NCBI GenBank assembly: GCA_028687545.1
Contig: JAQTZZ010000002.1
Location: 157,926 to 221,925 of the forward strand
Length of the DNA stretch: 64,000 nt
Origin: Candidatus Wallbacteria bacterium
GTDB taxonomy: Bacteria > Muiribacteriota > JAQTZZ01
Direction of reading: 5' to 3'
The notes beneath the pieces were generated by a model. That model did no database searches. It worked only from the letters and a program-made list of their open reading frames with translations, and was not told the DNA's origin. Of the stretch, positions 35,366 through 43,796 are shown piece after piece. The translations under genes were made by a program, and so were the position numbers. Positions within the stretch are counted from its first letter, which is position 1. The number at the start of each line of letters is the position of its first letter.

Positions 35366-36718
35366 CTAAAACGCATAGTATCTCACCCATACATAGACTG
35401 CCGACATTGTTACGGTCATAACCATTACCGGCATCCCGTAACGCATGAACTCGACAAAGGTGATCTTCCGGCCGTGCTTCTCGGAAATCCCGGCCACTAC
35501 CACATTGGCGGAAGCGCCGATGATCGTGCCGTTTCCCCCGAGACACGCACCCAGGGCCAGTGACCACCAGAGTGGCAGCAGATCCGCATGGTGGAGAAGA
35601 TCGGTTCCGGATACACCCGGCCAGAGCTGTTTCGCCATGTCGATGATCAGAGGGGTCATGGTAGCAACATAGGGGATATTGTCTATGAAGGCTGAGGCAA
35701 AGGCAGAAAACCACAGGATCCCCATGCTGGCAGCGAGAAGGTTGCCTCTTGTGAACTCCAGTACTTTCACCGACATCCAGCTGATCAGCCCCACTTTCAC
35801 CACTGCCCCGATGATGATGAACAGGCCGATGAAGAAAAACAGGGTGCCCCATTCGGCTTCAGCCAGGATATGATGAGGGTCATGCGTTCCTGAGATCAGG
35901 AGCAGCAGGCTGGCCCCGAAGAGCGCGACAGTGGCAGGCTCCAGATGAAGGGCTCCATGGGCTACAAATCCGGTCAGGGTCAGGCCGAGTACGAACAGGG
36001 ATTTCTTCAGCATCAGGTGGTTTTTGATCACTATCGTTTCGTCCATCAGCATGATCCTCTGTTTCAACTCTTCTCTGGTTTTGAGCTTCTTGCCCCAGAT
36101 GAATTTAACTGCCAGGCAGAAGACCAGCATGATGACCAATATCACTGGAGTCAATTGATAGATGAAGTCCATGAATGTCAGCTCAGCTTTGGATGCGATC
36201 ATGATGTTGGGCGGGTCCCCGATCAGGGTGGCAGTGCCGCCGATGTTGGAAGCCAGGGTGCAGGCGATCAGGTAGGGGACGAAATCAACTTCCAGCGCTT
36301 CGGCAATGTAGACGATCACCGGCGCGATGAGAAGGACTGTGGTGACATTGTCCAGAAAGGCGCTCAGCACGGCAGTTACAACAGAGAAGATCACCATGAT
36401 GCTGATCGGGTCTCCCTTTCCAAGCTTGGCGCTTCTGATGGCTACGTATTCGAAAACTCCGGTCGGCCGCATCAGGTTGATGATCACCATCATGGAGAGG
36501 AGCAGGAATATCACGTTCCAGTCCACACCCAGTTCTTCGACATGAAAGGCTTCGTGCTGTGAAAGCAGCTTGAGCACAAGGACCAGGGAAGCCCCGAACA
36601 TTGCTACAATGGTTTTATGGACTCTCTCGGAAATGATGATTGCGTAAGAAATAATGAATATGGCTGTAGCTGTCCAGAACAGGCCGTCCATGACTATAGG
36701 TTGAAGATTATTTTGCAT
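35366..36718 (-). CDS. Na+/H+ antiporter NhaD or ArsB-type transporter
   Basis: A 450-residue inner-membrane protein of the ion transporter superfamily with 11-12 helices. The conserved GTATLIGDPPNIMIASKA is shared by NhaD antiporters and the P-protein/ArsB group; a second half-repeat with GASANVVVAGISE is near residue 405. NhaD-like Na+/H+ exchange fits its neighbours (MscS, trehalose synthase, CLC), but arsenite or dicarboxylate transport is not excluded. A GGAGGA site precedes ATG 36718. Confidence 0.82.
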   Translation of the reverse strand: MQNNLQPIVMDGLFWTATAIFIISYAIIISERVHKTIVAMFGASLVLVLKLLSQHEAFHVEELGVDWNVIFLLLSMMVIINLMRPTGVFEYVAIRSAKLGKGDPISIMVIFSVVTAVLSAFLDNVTTVLLIAPVIVYIAEALEVDFVPYLIACTLASNIGGTATLIGDPPNIMIASKAELTFMDFIYQLTPVILVIMLVFCLAVKFIWGKKLKTREELKQRIMLMDETIVIKNHLMLKKSLFVLGLTLTGFVAHGALHLEPATVALFGASLLLLISGTHDPHHILAEAEWGTLFFFIGLFIIIGAVVKVGLISWMSVKVLEFTRGNLLAASMGILWFSAFASAFIDNIPYVATMTPLIIDMAKQLWPGVSGTDLLHHADLLPLWWSLALGACLGGNGTIIGASANVVVAGISEKHGRKITFVEFMRYGMPVMVMTVTMSAVYVWVRYYAF

Positions 36719-36823
36719 TCATCCTCCACAAGCCGGCAGATGCGTGAGCGGCTATTTATCAACTTCTTCAGGCAATATGTCGGCAGCGCATAGCTTTCTG
36801 GAATCAGCATCGATTGCCAGAAT

Positions 36824-39043
36824 TTATTCCCTTGATTGGGATGCGGTGATCAGGTTTTCCAGCAAATCAAGCAGTCCGGAACAACTCACCAGATTGAATC
36901 TGGCAATAGACTGATCCATGCCGATTCTGATGGAATAGGCATCCGGCGGAAGCACTCTGAAAAGGTCTTCATCAGTCACGTCATCACCGGCAGCCATGAT
37001 GAAATCAGGGTTTTCCTTGAGCATGAAGTCCATGGCTCCGGAGCCTTTGTTCACTCCCGCATTCCTGACTTCAACCACTTTGTTCCCTGACATGATCTGA
37101 ACATCAATGTTGGCCGTGAAATTCACCAGCTGATCGGTTAATTCCTTGGAAAGCAGTGAAGCGGATTCCTGATCCGCCATCCGGTAATGCCAGACCAGGG
37201 AAAAATCCTTTTCCTCAATGAATGAACCTGGTAAACGATCAACGTGCAATTGCAGAATCGGATAAATATGCTCTTTCCAGGTGCAGGTCATGGGTTTAGA
37301 CAGAATCCAGTCACTGCCCCGCATCTTCAGCCAGGCCCCGTGTTCAGCGACAAATCCGATTTTGATACCTGGGAACCATTTATCCAGAGTTTTCCTGTCC
37401 CTGCCTGTTACAATGATCACTTCCGTATCCCGAATGTCCGTTAACTCCTTGAGGATCTTCAGCACTCTCTGAGTAGGTATGGCTGCTGAAGGCTCCTTGG
37501 CAAAAGGGACCAGAGTGCCGTCATAATCAAGAAAAATGGCTCTCCGCTCAGATTTGTTGAAATCCGAGCACAGTTTATTTCGGATATTTTTGGATATAAG
37601 CCGGGCTTTTAAAGTATCCTGTTCGGCCCTGATGCCGACTAGAGTCCCGCAGAAATCCTCAGCCCAGCGGATTATGTTGTAGCGTTGAAGCCTTGCCAGC
37701 ATGGGTCTGTTGCGGCTGATCTGTTCTTCCTTCGGCATTTCCAGGGCATTTTTTATCGCTGCTGCTATTTCATCCCTGTGATTCGGATTGACGATGATTG
37801 CTTCTCGCATTTCAGGGGCTGCTCCCGCCATTTCGCTCAAGATCAGCACCCCGTCCCCATCTTTCCCATGGGATGCCAGATATTCCTTGGCCACCAGATT
37901 CATTCCATCCCTCAGCGGGGTAATCAGAGCTACATCGCTGATTCCGTAGACTGCGGATAATGCCTTGAAAGACAATGATCGGAATTGATAAATAACCGGA
38001 TTCCAGTGGATCGTGCTGTATTTTCCGTTGAGCCTGCCCACATATTCGTCGATCTGCTTTTTCAGCTGATGATATTGTTCGACTTCTACCCTGGATGGAA
38101 CTATTACCATGAAAAGAGACACTTTTCCATGCCACTGAGGGTTCTTCTCCAGGAACAGCTCAAACGCCTCCAGCCTGTTTATTATGCCTTTGACATAGTC
38201 CAGGCGATCTACAGAAAGTATGGCTTTAAGTTGCCCGAGCTTGCTTCTGAGTTTGCCGATCTCTTCCCGGACCTCTGGAGTTCCAGCGCTTTTATAGAAT
38301 AGATCATAATCAATCCCCATGGGAAATGTCTTGGCTTTTACGATCCTGTCTTCAATGGTCAGGCGGCCGAAATTGTTTTCATGGCCGAGTATTCTTGATA
38401 CGCATCTCAAAAAATACTGGGTATAATCCTGGGTATGAAATCCGATCAGATTGGCTCCCAGCAGCCCTTCCAGAATTTCTCTGCGCCAGCCGGTGGGCAG
38501 CAGCCGGAAAATCTCAAATGACGGGAATGGGATATGCAGGAAAAAACCGATCTGCGCATCAGGTTTCTTTTCCCTGATCAGTTTGGGAAGCAGCATCAGA
38601 TGGTAGTCGTGCACCCAGACGATGTCATCATCGTCCATGATTTCCAGGATGGCATCCCTGAACAGCATGTTCACACTTCTATAATTCTGCCAGGATTTCT
38701 CTTTATATACTGCCAGAGATGGAAAGTACTGAAATAAAGGCCAGATAGTCTTATTGCAGAAACCAAGATAAAATTCATCCATCACTTTCTGAGATAGAAA
38801 AATCGGATAAGCCTGATGGTTTTTAATTAAATCAGCCTTGAGATGTTCCCTCAGCTTTTTTTCCGCACTGATACCGGGCCAGCCTACCCAGAAATAGCCT
38901 TTTTCTTTTATTGAATTGTTCGGTGAGGCCAGATAGGATCTCATTCCTGTAGCGAGCCCGCCGGAGCTTTTATGAAACTTGATCTTACGCTTTTCCCTGG
39001 CAAGAGTGATCGGCAGGCGATTGGACACTATGATGAACTTCAT
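36824..39043 (-). CDS. Bifunctional trehalose-6-phosphate synthase/phosphatase
   Basis: A 739-residue fusion that makes trehalose, a compatible solute. The N-terminal OtsA part (residues about 1-465) is a GT20 synthase with [11 protein letters not shown] and the [12 protein letters not shown] donor loop. The C-terminal OtsB part (from about 500) is a HAD phosphatase with [11 protein letters not shown] near residue 505 and [10 protein letters not shown] near 690. Both halves look complete. The fusion order is the one typical of bacteria and plants. A GGAGG site precedes ATG 39043. The role in osmotic adaptation is consistent with all neighbours. Confidence 0.95.
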   Translation of the reverse strand: MKFIIVSNRLPITLAREKRKIKFHKSSGGLATGMRSYLASPNNSIKEKGYFWVGWPGISAEKKLREHLKADLIKNHQAYPIFLSQKVMDEFYLGFCNKTIWPLFQYFPSLAVYKEKSWQNYRSVNMLFRDAILEIMDDDDIVWVHDYHLMLLPKLIREKKPDAQIGFFLHIPFPSFEIFRLLPTGWRREILEGLLGANLIGFHTQDYTQYFLRCVSRILGHENNFGRLTIEDRIVKAKTFPMGIDYDLFYKSAGTPEVREEIGKLRSKLGQLKAILSVDRLDYVKGIINRLEAFELFLEKNPQWHGKVSLFMVIVPSRVEVEQYHQLKKQIDEYVGRLNGKYSTIHWNPVIYQFRSLSFKALSAVYGISDVALITPLRDGMNLVAKEYLASHGKDGDGVLILSEMAGAAPEMREAIIVNPNHRDEIAAAIKNALEMPKEEQISRNRPMLARLQRYNIIRWAEDFCGTLVGIRAEQDTLKARLISKNIRNKLCSDFNKSERRAIFLDYDGTLVPFAKEPSAAIPTQRVLKILKELTDIRDTEVIIVTGRDRKTLDKWFPGIKIGFVAEHGAWLKMRGSDWILSKPMTCTWKEHIYPILQLHVDRLPGSFIEEKDFSLVWHYRMADQESASLLSKELTDQLVNFTANIDVQIMSGNKVVEVRNAGVNKGSGAMDFMLKENPDFIMAAGDDVTDEDLFRVLPPDAYSIRIGMDQSIARFNLVSCSGLLDLLENLITASQSRE

Positions 39044-39254
39044 TCAACCTCCAGAACGGAATATTATCTAAACCAAATTTCTATCAGCACCATCACAGTA
39101 AGAGCAAGCCGGAAAAATGAGGATGTTAATTTTATTTGTTGTGGCTACAGGTTTGTTTTCGACAGGAGCAGAAAAACTGTTTCATTATAATTTAATACTA
39201 TCTTTTCTATTTTCATGTGTCAATAATATTTATCGATCAGTTTTACTTAGTTTA

Positions 39255-39283
39255 TTGACCACCTTGTTTTCTAAGGTTATAAT
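39255..39283 (+). promoter_or_regulatory. Near-consensus promoter of the tetR-CLC operon
   Basis: TTGACC (39255-39260), 17 bases, TATAAT (39278-39283). Transcription should start near 39290, leaving an unusually long leader of about 190 bases before ATG 39479. Confidence 0.7.
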
Positions 39284-39289
39284 AATATT

Positions 39290-39478
39290 GTAAGTTGTCG
39301 ATAATTAACTTAGAAGGCAATAGCAATACTGCAGGAAAAGACAAGGACCTTTGACAGAGGGGCCTTGAAGCTGGCAAAATAGTACTCTGGTCACCGGACT
39401 AATCCAAATGGGGGGTCAGCGCCCGAGCATGTAATTGAACAGCCGGACACTGAGCCGGCCGATCAAGAGGAATATAAA
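39290..39478 (+). promoter_or_regulatory. Long leader with hairpins upstream of tetR
   Basis: The leader contains an imperfect stem CAAGG-A-CC / GG-G-CCTTG (39342-39367) and a five-pair hairpin GCCGG / CCGGC (39432-39449), which lies just before the AAGAGG ribosome-binding site (39455-39460). The middle (about 39380-39425) is G-rich and has no perfect stem. I could not match any known riboswitch. Confidence 0.35.
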
Positions 39479-40132
39479 ATGCAGACAAATGTGATCAAGG
39501 AACGCAGCAGAAGAATCGAAACGAAAGCCATTCGCCCAAAAGCCACTCTCAGAAAGACCACCGTGATCAGACGCAGGGAACTGATTCTTACCGCTCGCTC
39601 GATCATCTTCAACGAAGGCACCGGCAATTTCACCTTGCGCCGCCTGGCTGATGAAGTCGGGCTCACTGAAGCAGCAATCTACCGTCATTTCGATAACAAG
39701 GAAGAGATTCTCCTTGCCCTGGTGGATTTCATGTATGACGGCTGGGACAGAAAACTCAACGCACTCCTGGAAAAGAAAATCCCTCCAAGAGAGAAACTGA
39801 TGAAGCTCGGAAAAATCCACCTGACTCAGCTGCTCAAGCATCAGTTCAACCCAGTCATGCTCTTCTCCGAAGCCGTTGACCCAAGGCAGCCGAAAATCGC
39901 CGAAGCAATCATTATGAAAAGGAAACGCCTGTTCGAAGTGATCGGAATCATCGTCAGGGAAGGTTGTGATACCGGCATCTTCAGATCCAGGCTCGATGTC
40001 CAGGCTGCTGTCCTGGCTCTGTCAGGGGTGCTGCAGAACTGCATCATCCGCTGGACTCTCACCAAGAAAACTAAATTTCTCAAGAGCGAGATGGAGCGAG
40101 CCATGGCTCTGATCATTGACGGACTGAGCTGA
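39479..40132 (+). CDS. TetR family transcriptional regulator
   Basis: A 217-residue regulator. The N-terminal basic tail is followed by the TetR helix-turn-helix: LILTARSIIFNEGTGNFTLRRLADEVGLTEAAIYRHFDNKEEIL (residues about 35-78). The C-terminal ligand-binding half is helical and does not reveal a ligand. The gene starts after AAGAGG at 39455 and is 33 bases upstream of a 26-codon membrane peptide and the CLC gene. Probably it controls this operon or itself. Confidence 0.9.
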   Translation: MQTNVIKERSRRIETKAIRPKATLRKTTVIRRRELILTARSIIFNEGTGNFTLRRLADEVGLTEAAIYRHFDNKEEILLALVDFMYDGWDRKLNALLEKKIPPREKLMKLGKIHLTQLLKHQFNPVMLFSEAVDPRQPKIAEAIIMKRKRLFEVIGIIVREGCDTGIFRSRLDVQAAVLALSGVLQNCIIRWTLTKKTKFLKSEMERAMALIIDGLS

Positions 40133-40165
40133 TGTGCAAATCCAAGACACGAAAAGGAGCTGGTG

Positions 40166-40246
40166 ATGGATATCAACTTTTCCTTTGCGATTTTATGGCT
40201 CATCATAGTTGGTGTTTTGGTAGCCATTATAAAAAAATACAAATGA
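40166..40246 (+). CDS. 26-residue single-helix membrane peptide
   Basis: ATG 40166 follows AAAGGAG by six bases. The peptide MDINFSFAILWLIIVGVLVA continues as IIKKYK: a short acidic head, one membrane helix, and a basic tail. This organisation resembles small transporter-associated peptides such as KdpF. It lies between tetR and the CLC gene, 24 bases before the latter, and the CLC gene itself lacks a clear ribosome-binding site, so coupled translation is plausible. A related peptide follows the CLC gene. Confidence 0.65.
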   Translation: MDINFSFAILWLIIVGVLVAIIKKYK

Positions 40247-40270
40247 TCACAATGAAGTCATACCACTGAA

Positions 40271-41551
40271 ATGAAGAAACGACTGATCGAAGAAGGTTTA
40301 CTATTACTCGGCGTCACCAAATGGGTGGTTTTTTCGGTAATTATTGGCTGCATTGTCGGGGTATCGACTGCGATTTTTTTAAAGACCTTGAACTGGAGCA
40401 TTTCCGCAGCTGCCAGATATCATTATTACTTTCTGCTCATGCCACTCGCTTTCTTTGTCAGCGCATTGCTGATCAAGTATCTTTCACCAGGCGCAGAGGG
40501 CCATGGAACCGAGAAAGTAATCGAAGCCATACATCAGAACGATTCCATCATCAATGCATCAGTAGTTCCGGTCAAGCTGCTGGCCACTGTGATCACGATT
40601 GCCTGCGGAGGCTCAGCCGGAAAAGAAGGTCCCTGCGCCCAGATAGGAGCCGGGCTGGCTTCCCTGTTTGCCAGAATTTTCAGATTTGACAGCGAGGACC
40701 GGAAAAAACTTGTCGTCTGCGGTATCAGCGCCGGCTTTGCATCAGTATTCGGAACTCCGATAGCAGGCGCGATTTTCGGAGTTGAAGTTTTGTTCGTAGG
40801 AAGCCTTCTCTACGATGTTCTCCTGCCATCCTTTATCGCAGGCATTATCAGTTTCCACATCACTTCAATGTTTGGCTGCACTTACTTCTATCATCCTCTG
40901 AACATCTCTCCCAATCTGGACAATTTGTCTTTCATCTGGGTTCTTGTATCAGGTGTGGTTTTCGGAATTGTTTCAGTGATGCTGATAGAACTGCTGAGAA
41001 TGGGAAGCAAGCTGTCTAAAAGAATTCATTGCTGGAGCCCGCTCAAGGGAATAGCCGGTGGAACTATCCTGGTGATCCTGGCCTCATTGTTTTCAACGCA
41101 ATATTTAGGATTGGGGTTGAGCACGATCGAAAGTTGCCTGCAGGGAGTGAAAGTCAGCGGGTTTGCCTTTTTCCTCAAGGCGCTTTTTACCAGCCTGACC
41201 CTTAACTTTGGAGGAAGCGGAGGTATAGTCACACCCATTTTTTTCATAGGCAGCACATCCGGGAATCTTTTCGCCCAGATCTTCAATCTGAATATTGGCA
41301 TCTTTTCAGCCTTGGGGTTTGTAGCCCTGCTGGCTGGTGCTGCCAATACGCCGATCGCGGCAAGCATCATGTCCATTGAGCTGTTTGGCCCTACGATCGC
41401 GCCTTATGCGGCGATCGCCTGCGTGGTCAGCTTTCTGATCAGCGGCCACCGCAGCGTGTATCCATCGCAAATCCTGGCGTTCAGAAAATCTAAGTTCATT
41501 GATGTCGAGACAGGCAAGGTGATGGCTGAAGTCAGAGTCGAGTTTCCCTAG
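40271..41551 (+). CDS. CLC family chloride channel/antiporter
   Basis: A 426-residue membrane protein of the CLC family. The motif GSAGKEGPCAQIGAGL carries the gating Glu (GREGP in E. coli), and the N-terminal helix has AEGHGTEKV in place of the usual GSGIP. A later GSGGIVTPIFFIGSTSGNL and PIAASIMSIEL complete the pore. No cytoplasmic CBS domains follow. Retention of the gating Glu is more typical of Cl-/H+ exchangers than channels, so it may act as an antiporter. It fits the osmotic block. No good ribosome-binding site precedes ATG 40271. Confidence 0.92.
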   Translation: MKKRLIEEGLLLLGVTKWVVFSVIIGCIVGVSTAIFLKTLNWSISAAARYHYYFLLMPLAFFVSALLIKYLSPGAEGHGTEKVIEAIHQNDSIINASVVPVKLLATVITIACGGSAGKEGPCAQIGAGLASLFARIFRFDSEDRKKLVVCGISAGFASVFGTPIAGAIFGVEVLFVGSLLYDVLLPSFIAGIISFHITSMFGCTYFYHPLNISPNLDNLSFIWVLVSGVVFGIVSVMLIELLRMGSKLSKRIHCWSPLKGIAGGTILVILASLFSTQYLGLGLSTIESCLQGVKVSGFAFFLKALFTSLTLNFGGSGGIVTPIFFIGSTSGNLFAQIFNLNIGIFSALGFVALLAGAANTPIAASIMSIELFGPTIAPYAAIACVVSFLISGHRSVYPSQILAFRKSKFIDVETGKVMAEVRVEFP

Positions 41552-41611
41552 TCTCCAAATTATAATGCAGAGTCAGATAGATTGCGGTAACTTTAGTCTA
41601 AAGGAGGAAAA

Positions 41612-41695
41612 ATGGATTTGAATCTTCTCGAAATGCTTGGCTTGCTTGTCGCAGTGGCAATATTCGCATCTTTTCTAAGAAAACACCTGAAGTAA
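41612..41695 (+). CDS. 27-residue single-helix membrane peptide
   Basis: ATG 41612 is four bases after AAGGAGG. The peptide begins MDLNLLEMLGLLVAVAIFA and ends SFLRKHLK: acidic head, one helix, basic tail, like the 26-residue peptide upstream of the CLC gene. A TATAAT at 41561-41566 could give it its own promoter, although no good -35 is visible. It is outside any longer gene. I infer a subunit or regulator of the CLC protein. Confidence 0.65.
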   Translation: MDLNLLEMLGLLVAVAIFASFLRKHLK

Positions 41696-41713
41696 GACCA
41701 TTCATAGTTGAGA

Positions 41714-41733
41714 GGGCGGTCCTTGAACCGCCC
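41714..41733. terminator. Terminator-like hairpin after the CLC operon
   Basis: GGGCGGT, six-base loop CCTTGA, ACCGCCC. The T-rich stretch lies more than ten bases downstream, so termination may be inefficient. Confidence 0.5.
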
Positions 41734-41743
41734 CTGCGTGGTA

Positions 41744-41919
41744 ATTCTTATTTTTTCTCCAGCAGAATCCACTCATCCTGGAAATTCACGATGTCTTCGA
41801 TGAACTTCTTGTAACTCGCGTATTCAGAAGCCGGATAGGTGTCGCCGACTCTCTTGAAATCCAGGTTGACTTTCAAAATACTGCGGCTGCTTGTATCGAA
41901 TGAGGCTGTAAACTCCATG
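41744..41919. repeat. Direct repeat, right copy (176 bp)
   Basis: Perfect match to 33891-34066. In this copy the sequence is the natural 3' end of the intact DUF3857 gene, so this copy is the parental site. Confidence 0.95.
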
Positions 41920-43796
41920 CCGCCGAAATTCAGCTTCCTCTTCTCCGGGCAAAAGGCCAGTCCGTAATCTTTGGGCAGCTTCACCTGGTAGACAAAGTGA
42001 CTCTCAGTCACACCATGGAAAAACATCGGGTAAGCTCTCTGTTCCCTGGCCACTTCAGAGGCTGAAAAGAGATAGAATTCAGGAAGCTGGAACGCCAGCA
42101 TGGATCCTGCCCTCTTCGGGTATTCAGAAGCACTGAATGAGTAAGAAATTCCCAGATTGTTCGTGAGATCTCCCAGATTCTGGTATTCATATTTTTGGAG
42201 TACAGCCCTGGGATGGATTCTGGCGATACTCTTCTCCCACTCCTTATCCAGTTCATTTTTTGAAAGATAATAATTCTTGCGGTAATTATTCTGAGTGCTG
42301 CCTTCGAATTTGTCTGTCACAGAGGCTCTCAGATCTCCGTTTTCGTTCAGATTCAGGTCGAAAGTGCTGAAACTCTTGGCAGGCACATAAGGCAGGTCGA
42401 CCAGTTTCCGCTCCGCGAGCGACAAAGCCGGAGAACCCTGGCAGCCGCCCGGGAAATCACCCATAGTCATGGAGTCGTCATTGACATAGATCAGTTTGCC
42501 GTTGTCCAGCTTTAATCCAAGATTGCCGAACTGTTCGACACACGGCACAGAAACCTCAAGTGAACCTGAATTGCGGTCCGAGAGCAGCAGAAAGTCGCTC
42601 TTCACTCCAAGTTCGGAAAGCAGAGCATGAAACAGAAACGTCTTGTCAACTTTGGAGCCCATTTTCTTTTCGTAAATGACGGCCGGATCCAGCGGATAGT
42701 AATGAGTATTGGAGAGGCTGACCCAGGCTGTGACTATATTCTTGGTCAGGAACTGGTAGAGTGCGGCAATCTTTTCTTCCCGGCTTTTTGCGGAAGCCGT
42801 GATGGTCTCGCAGGCTGATTTAAGGGCAGGGGAACTTTTATCCCAGGCGGAATATTTTGCCGCGAGAGCTGCTGCGATCCCTGCATAGTCATAGGCAGGC
42901 GAGACGGTCAGAGTCGGAAATACATCCGAAACGGGCGGTGTGTTTTCCTCTTCCTGGTAAGGCGGGATTTTCTTCATTTCAAAACTGTATGCAACTCCTG
43001 CGCCTGAGCCGGACTTTTTCAGGAGATTCCTGTCCGCATTCCGAAGTGACAGATTCAGTTTGAGCCCTGCCGGAGCTTCGATGCGGACTCTGGCGCTGAG
43101 ATACGGTACGGACGAAGTGAAGGATTCGACAAAACATTGAGGATTGTCCAGGATGTCCCTGGAAGTATATCGCTCTTCATAGGAATACTCCACGAAAGAT
43201 CCGCTCTCCACCTTGGGGATGATCACCTTGACTTCCCTGGCTTTTTCATAAAGCGGATAAGAGGAATAAGTGGAAGTATCTGTGACTGCATAGTCATTGG
43301 CATATGTGATCCTGCCGTCAGTGATCGAGCGGGCGTACCTGATCGTGAAATCCGACCTGCCCGGGATATAGTTGAGATAGAAGGTCCCGATGCTCTTGCC
43401 GCCTTCTTTGTTGACCCTGCCCAGGAAATGATGGGAAAAAACGGCTCCGCCGTCGGTCTTATAGGTAATGGTGGTGTCCGACATGAAGCAGATATAATCA
43501 TACTGGTCGTATTCTTTGAAGTCCTTGCGGGAAATCACTTTTCTCACCAGCTGATCCTTGATCTCTTCAGGCTTGTAGACACCCTTTTCCTCGTATTCGC
43601 GGAAAAGGTCCAGCCTGGTCAGCTTGTCCTGTTCGATCGTGATGTTCTTGCCGGTTTCCCTCTCGCAGAACACGATCGCGCCCTTGCTGTACTCCACTAA
43701 ACGGCCGTTGATTTCCTTGCCGTCCTTGAGTATCAGCAGGTCGGCACAGGCAGAGAACCCGAAAACAAGCAGAAGAGCTAAAAGGATGTTTCTCAT
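41748..43796 (-). CDS. DUF3857/transglutaminase-like protein, catalytically degenerate
   Basis: A 682-residue secreted protein with a signal peptide (MRNILLALLLVFGFSACA). It has the DUF3857 region and a transglutaminase-like fold, but the catalytic Cys is replaced: the motif reads GSKVDK (residues 380-385) where active members have GDCIDK, and the His position is Gly. It is the downstream member of a pair with the intact paralogue at 43793, which overlaps it by four bases. It probably binds the same kind of substrate without catalysis. Its last 57 codons are duplicated at 33.9 kb. Confidence 0.85.
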   Translation of the reverse strand: MRNILLALLLVFGFSACADLLILKDGKEINGRLVEYSKGAIVFCERETGKNITIEQDKLTRLDLFREYEEKGVYKPEEIKDQLVRKVISRKDFKEYDQYDYICFMSDTTITYKTDGGAVFSHHFLGRVNKEGGKSIGTFYLNYIPGRSDFTIRYARSITDGRITYANDYAVTDTSTYSSYPLYEKAREVKVIIPKVESGSFVEYSYEERYTSRDILDNPQCFVESFTSSVPYLSARVRIEAPAGLKLNLSLRNADRNLLKKSGSGAGVAYSFEMKKIPPYQEEENTPPVSDVFPTLTVSPAYDYAGIAAALAAKYSAWDKSSPALKSACETITASAKSREEKIAALYQFLTKNIVTAWVSLSNTHYYPLDPAVIYEKKMGSKVDKTFLFHALLSELGVKSDFLLLSDRNSGSLEVSVPCVEQFGNLGLKLDNGKLIYVNDDSMTMGDFPGGCQGSPALSLAERKLVDLPYVPAKSFSTFDLNLNENGDLRASVTDKFEGSTQNNYRKNYYLSKNELDKEWEKSIARIHPRAVLQKYEYQNLGDLTNNLGISYSFSASEYPKRAGSMLAFQLPEFYLFSASEVAREQRAYPMFFHGVTESHFVYQVKLPKDYGLAFCPEKRKLNFGGMEFTASFDTSSRSILKVNLDFKRVGDTYPASEYASYKKFIEDIVNFQDEWILLEKK

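Noticed and set aside
39341-39425. SAM- or c-di-AMP-riboswitch-like stretch
   Set aside because: Only short pieces resemble the known motifs and the required conserved bases and stems are absent.
33891-41919. Integrase-driven genomic island with tRNA attachment site
   Set aside because: No integrase, transposase or tRNA gene is visible; only the duplicated gene end is present.
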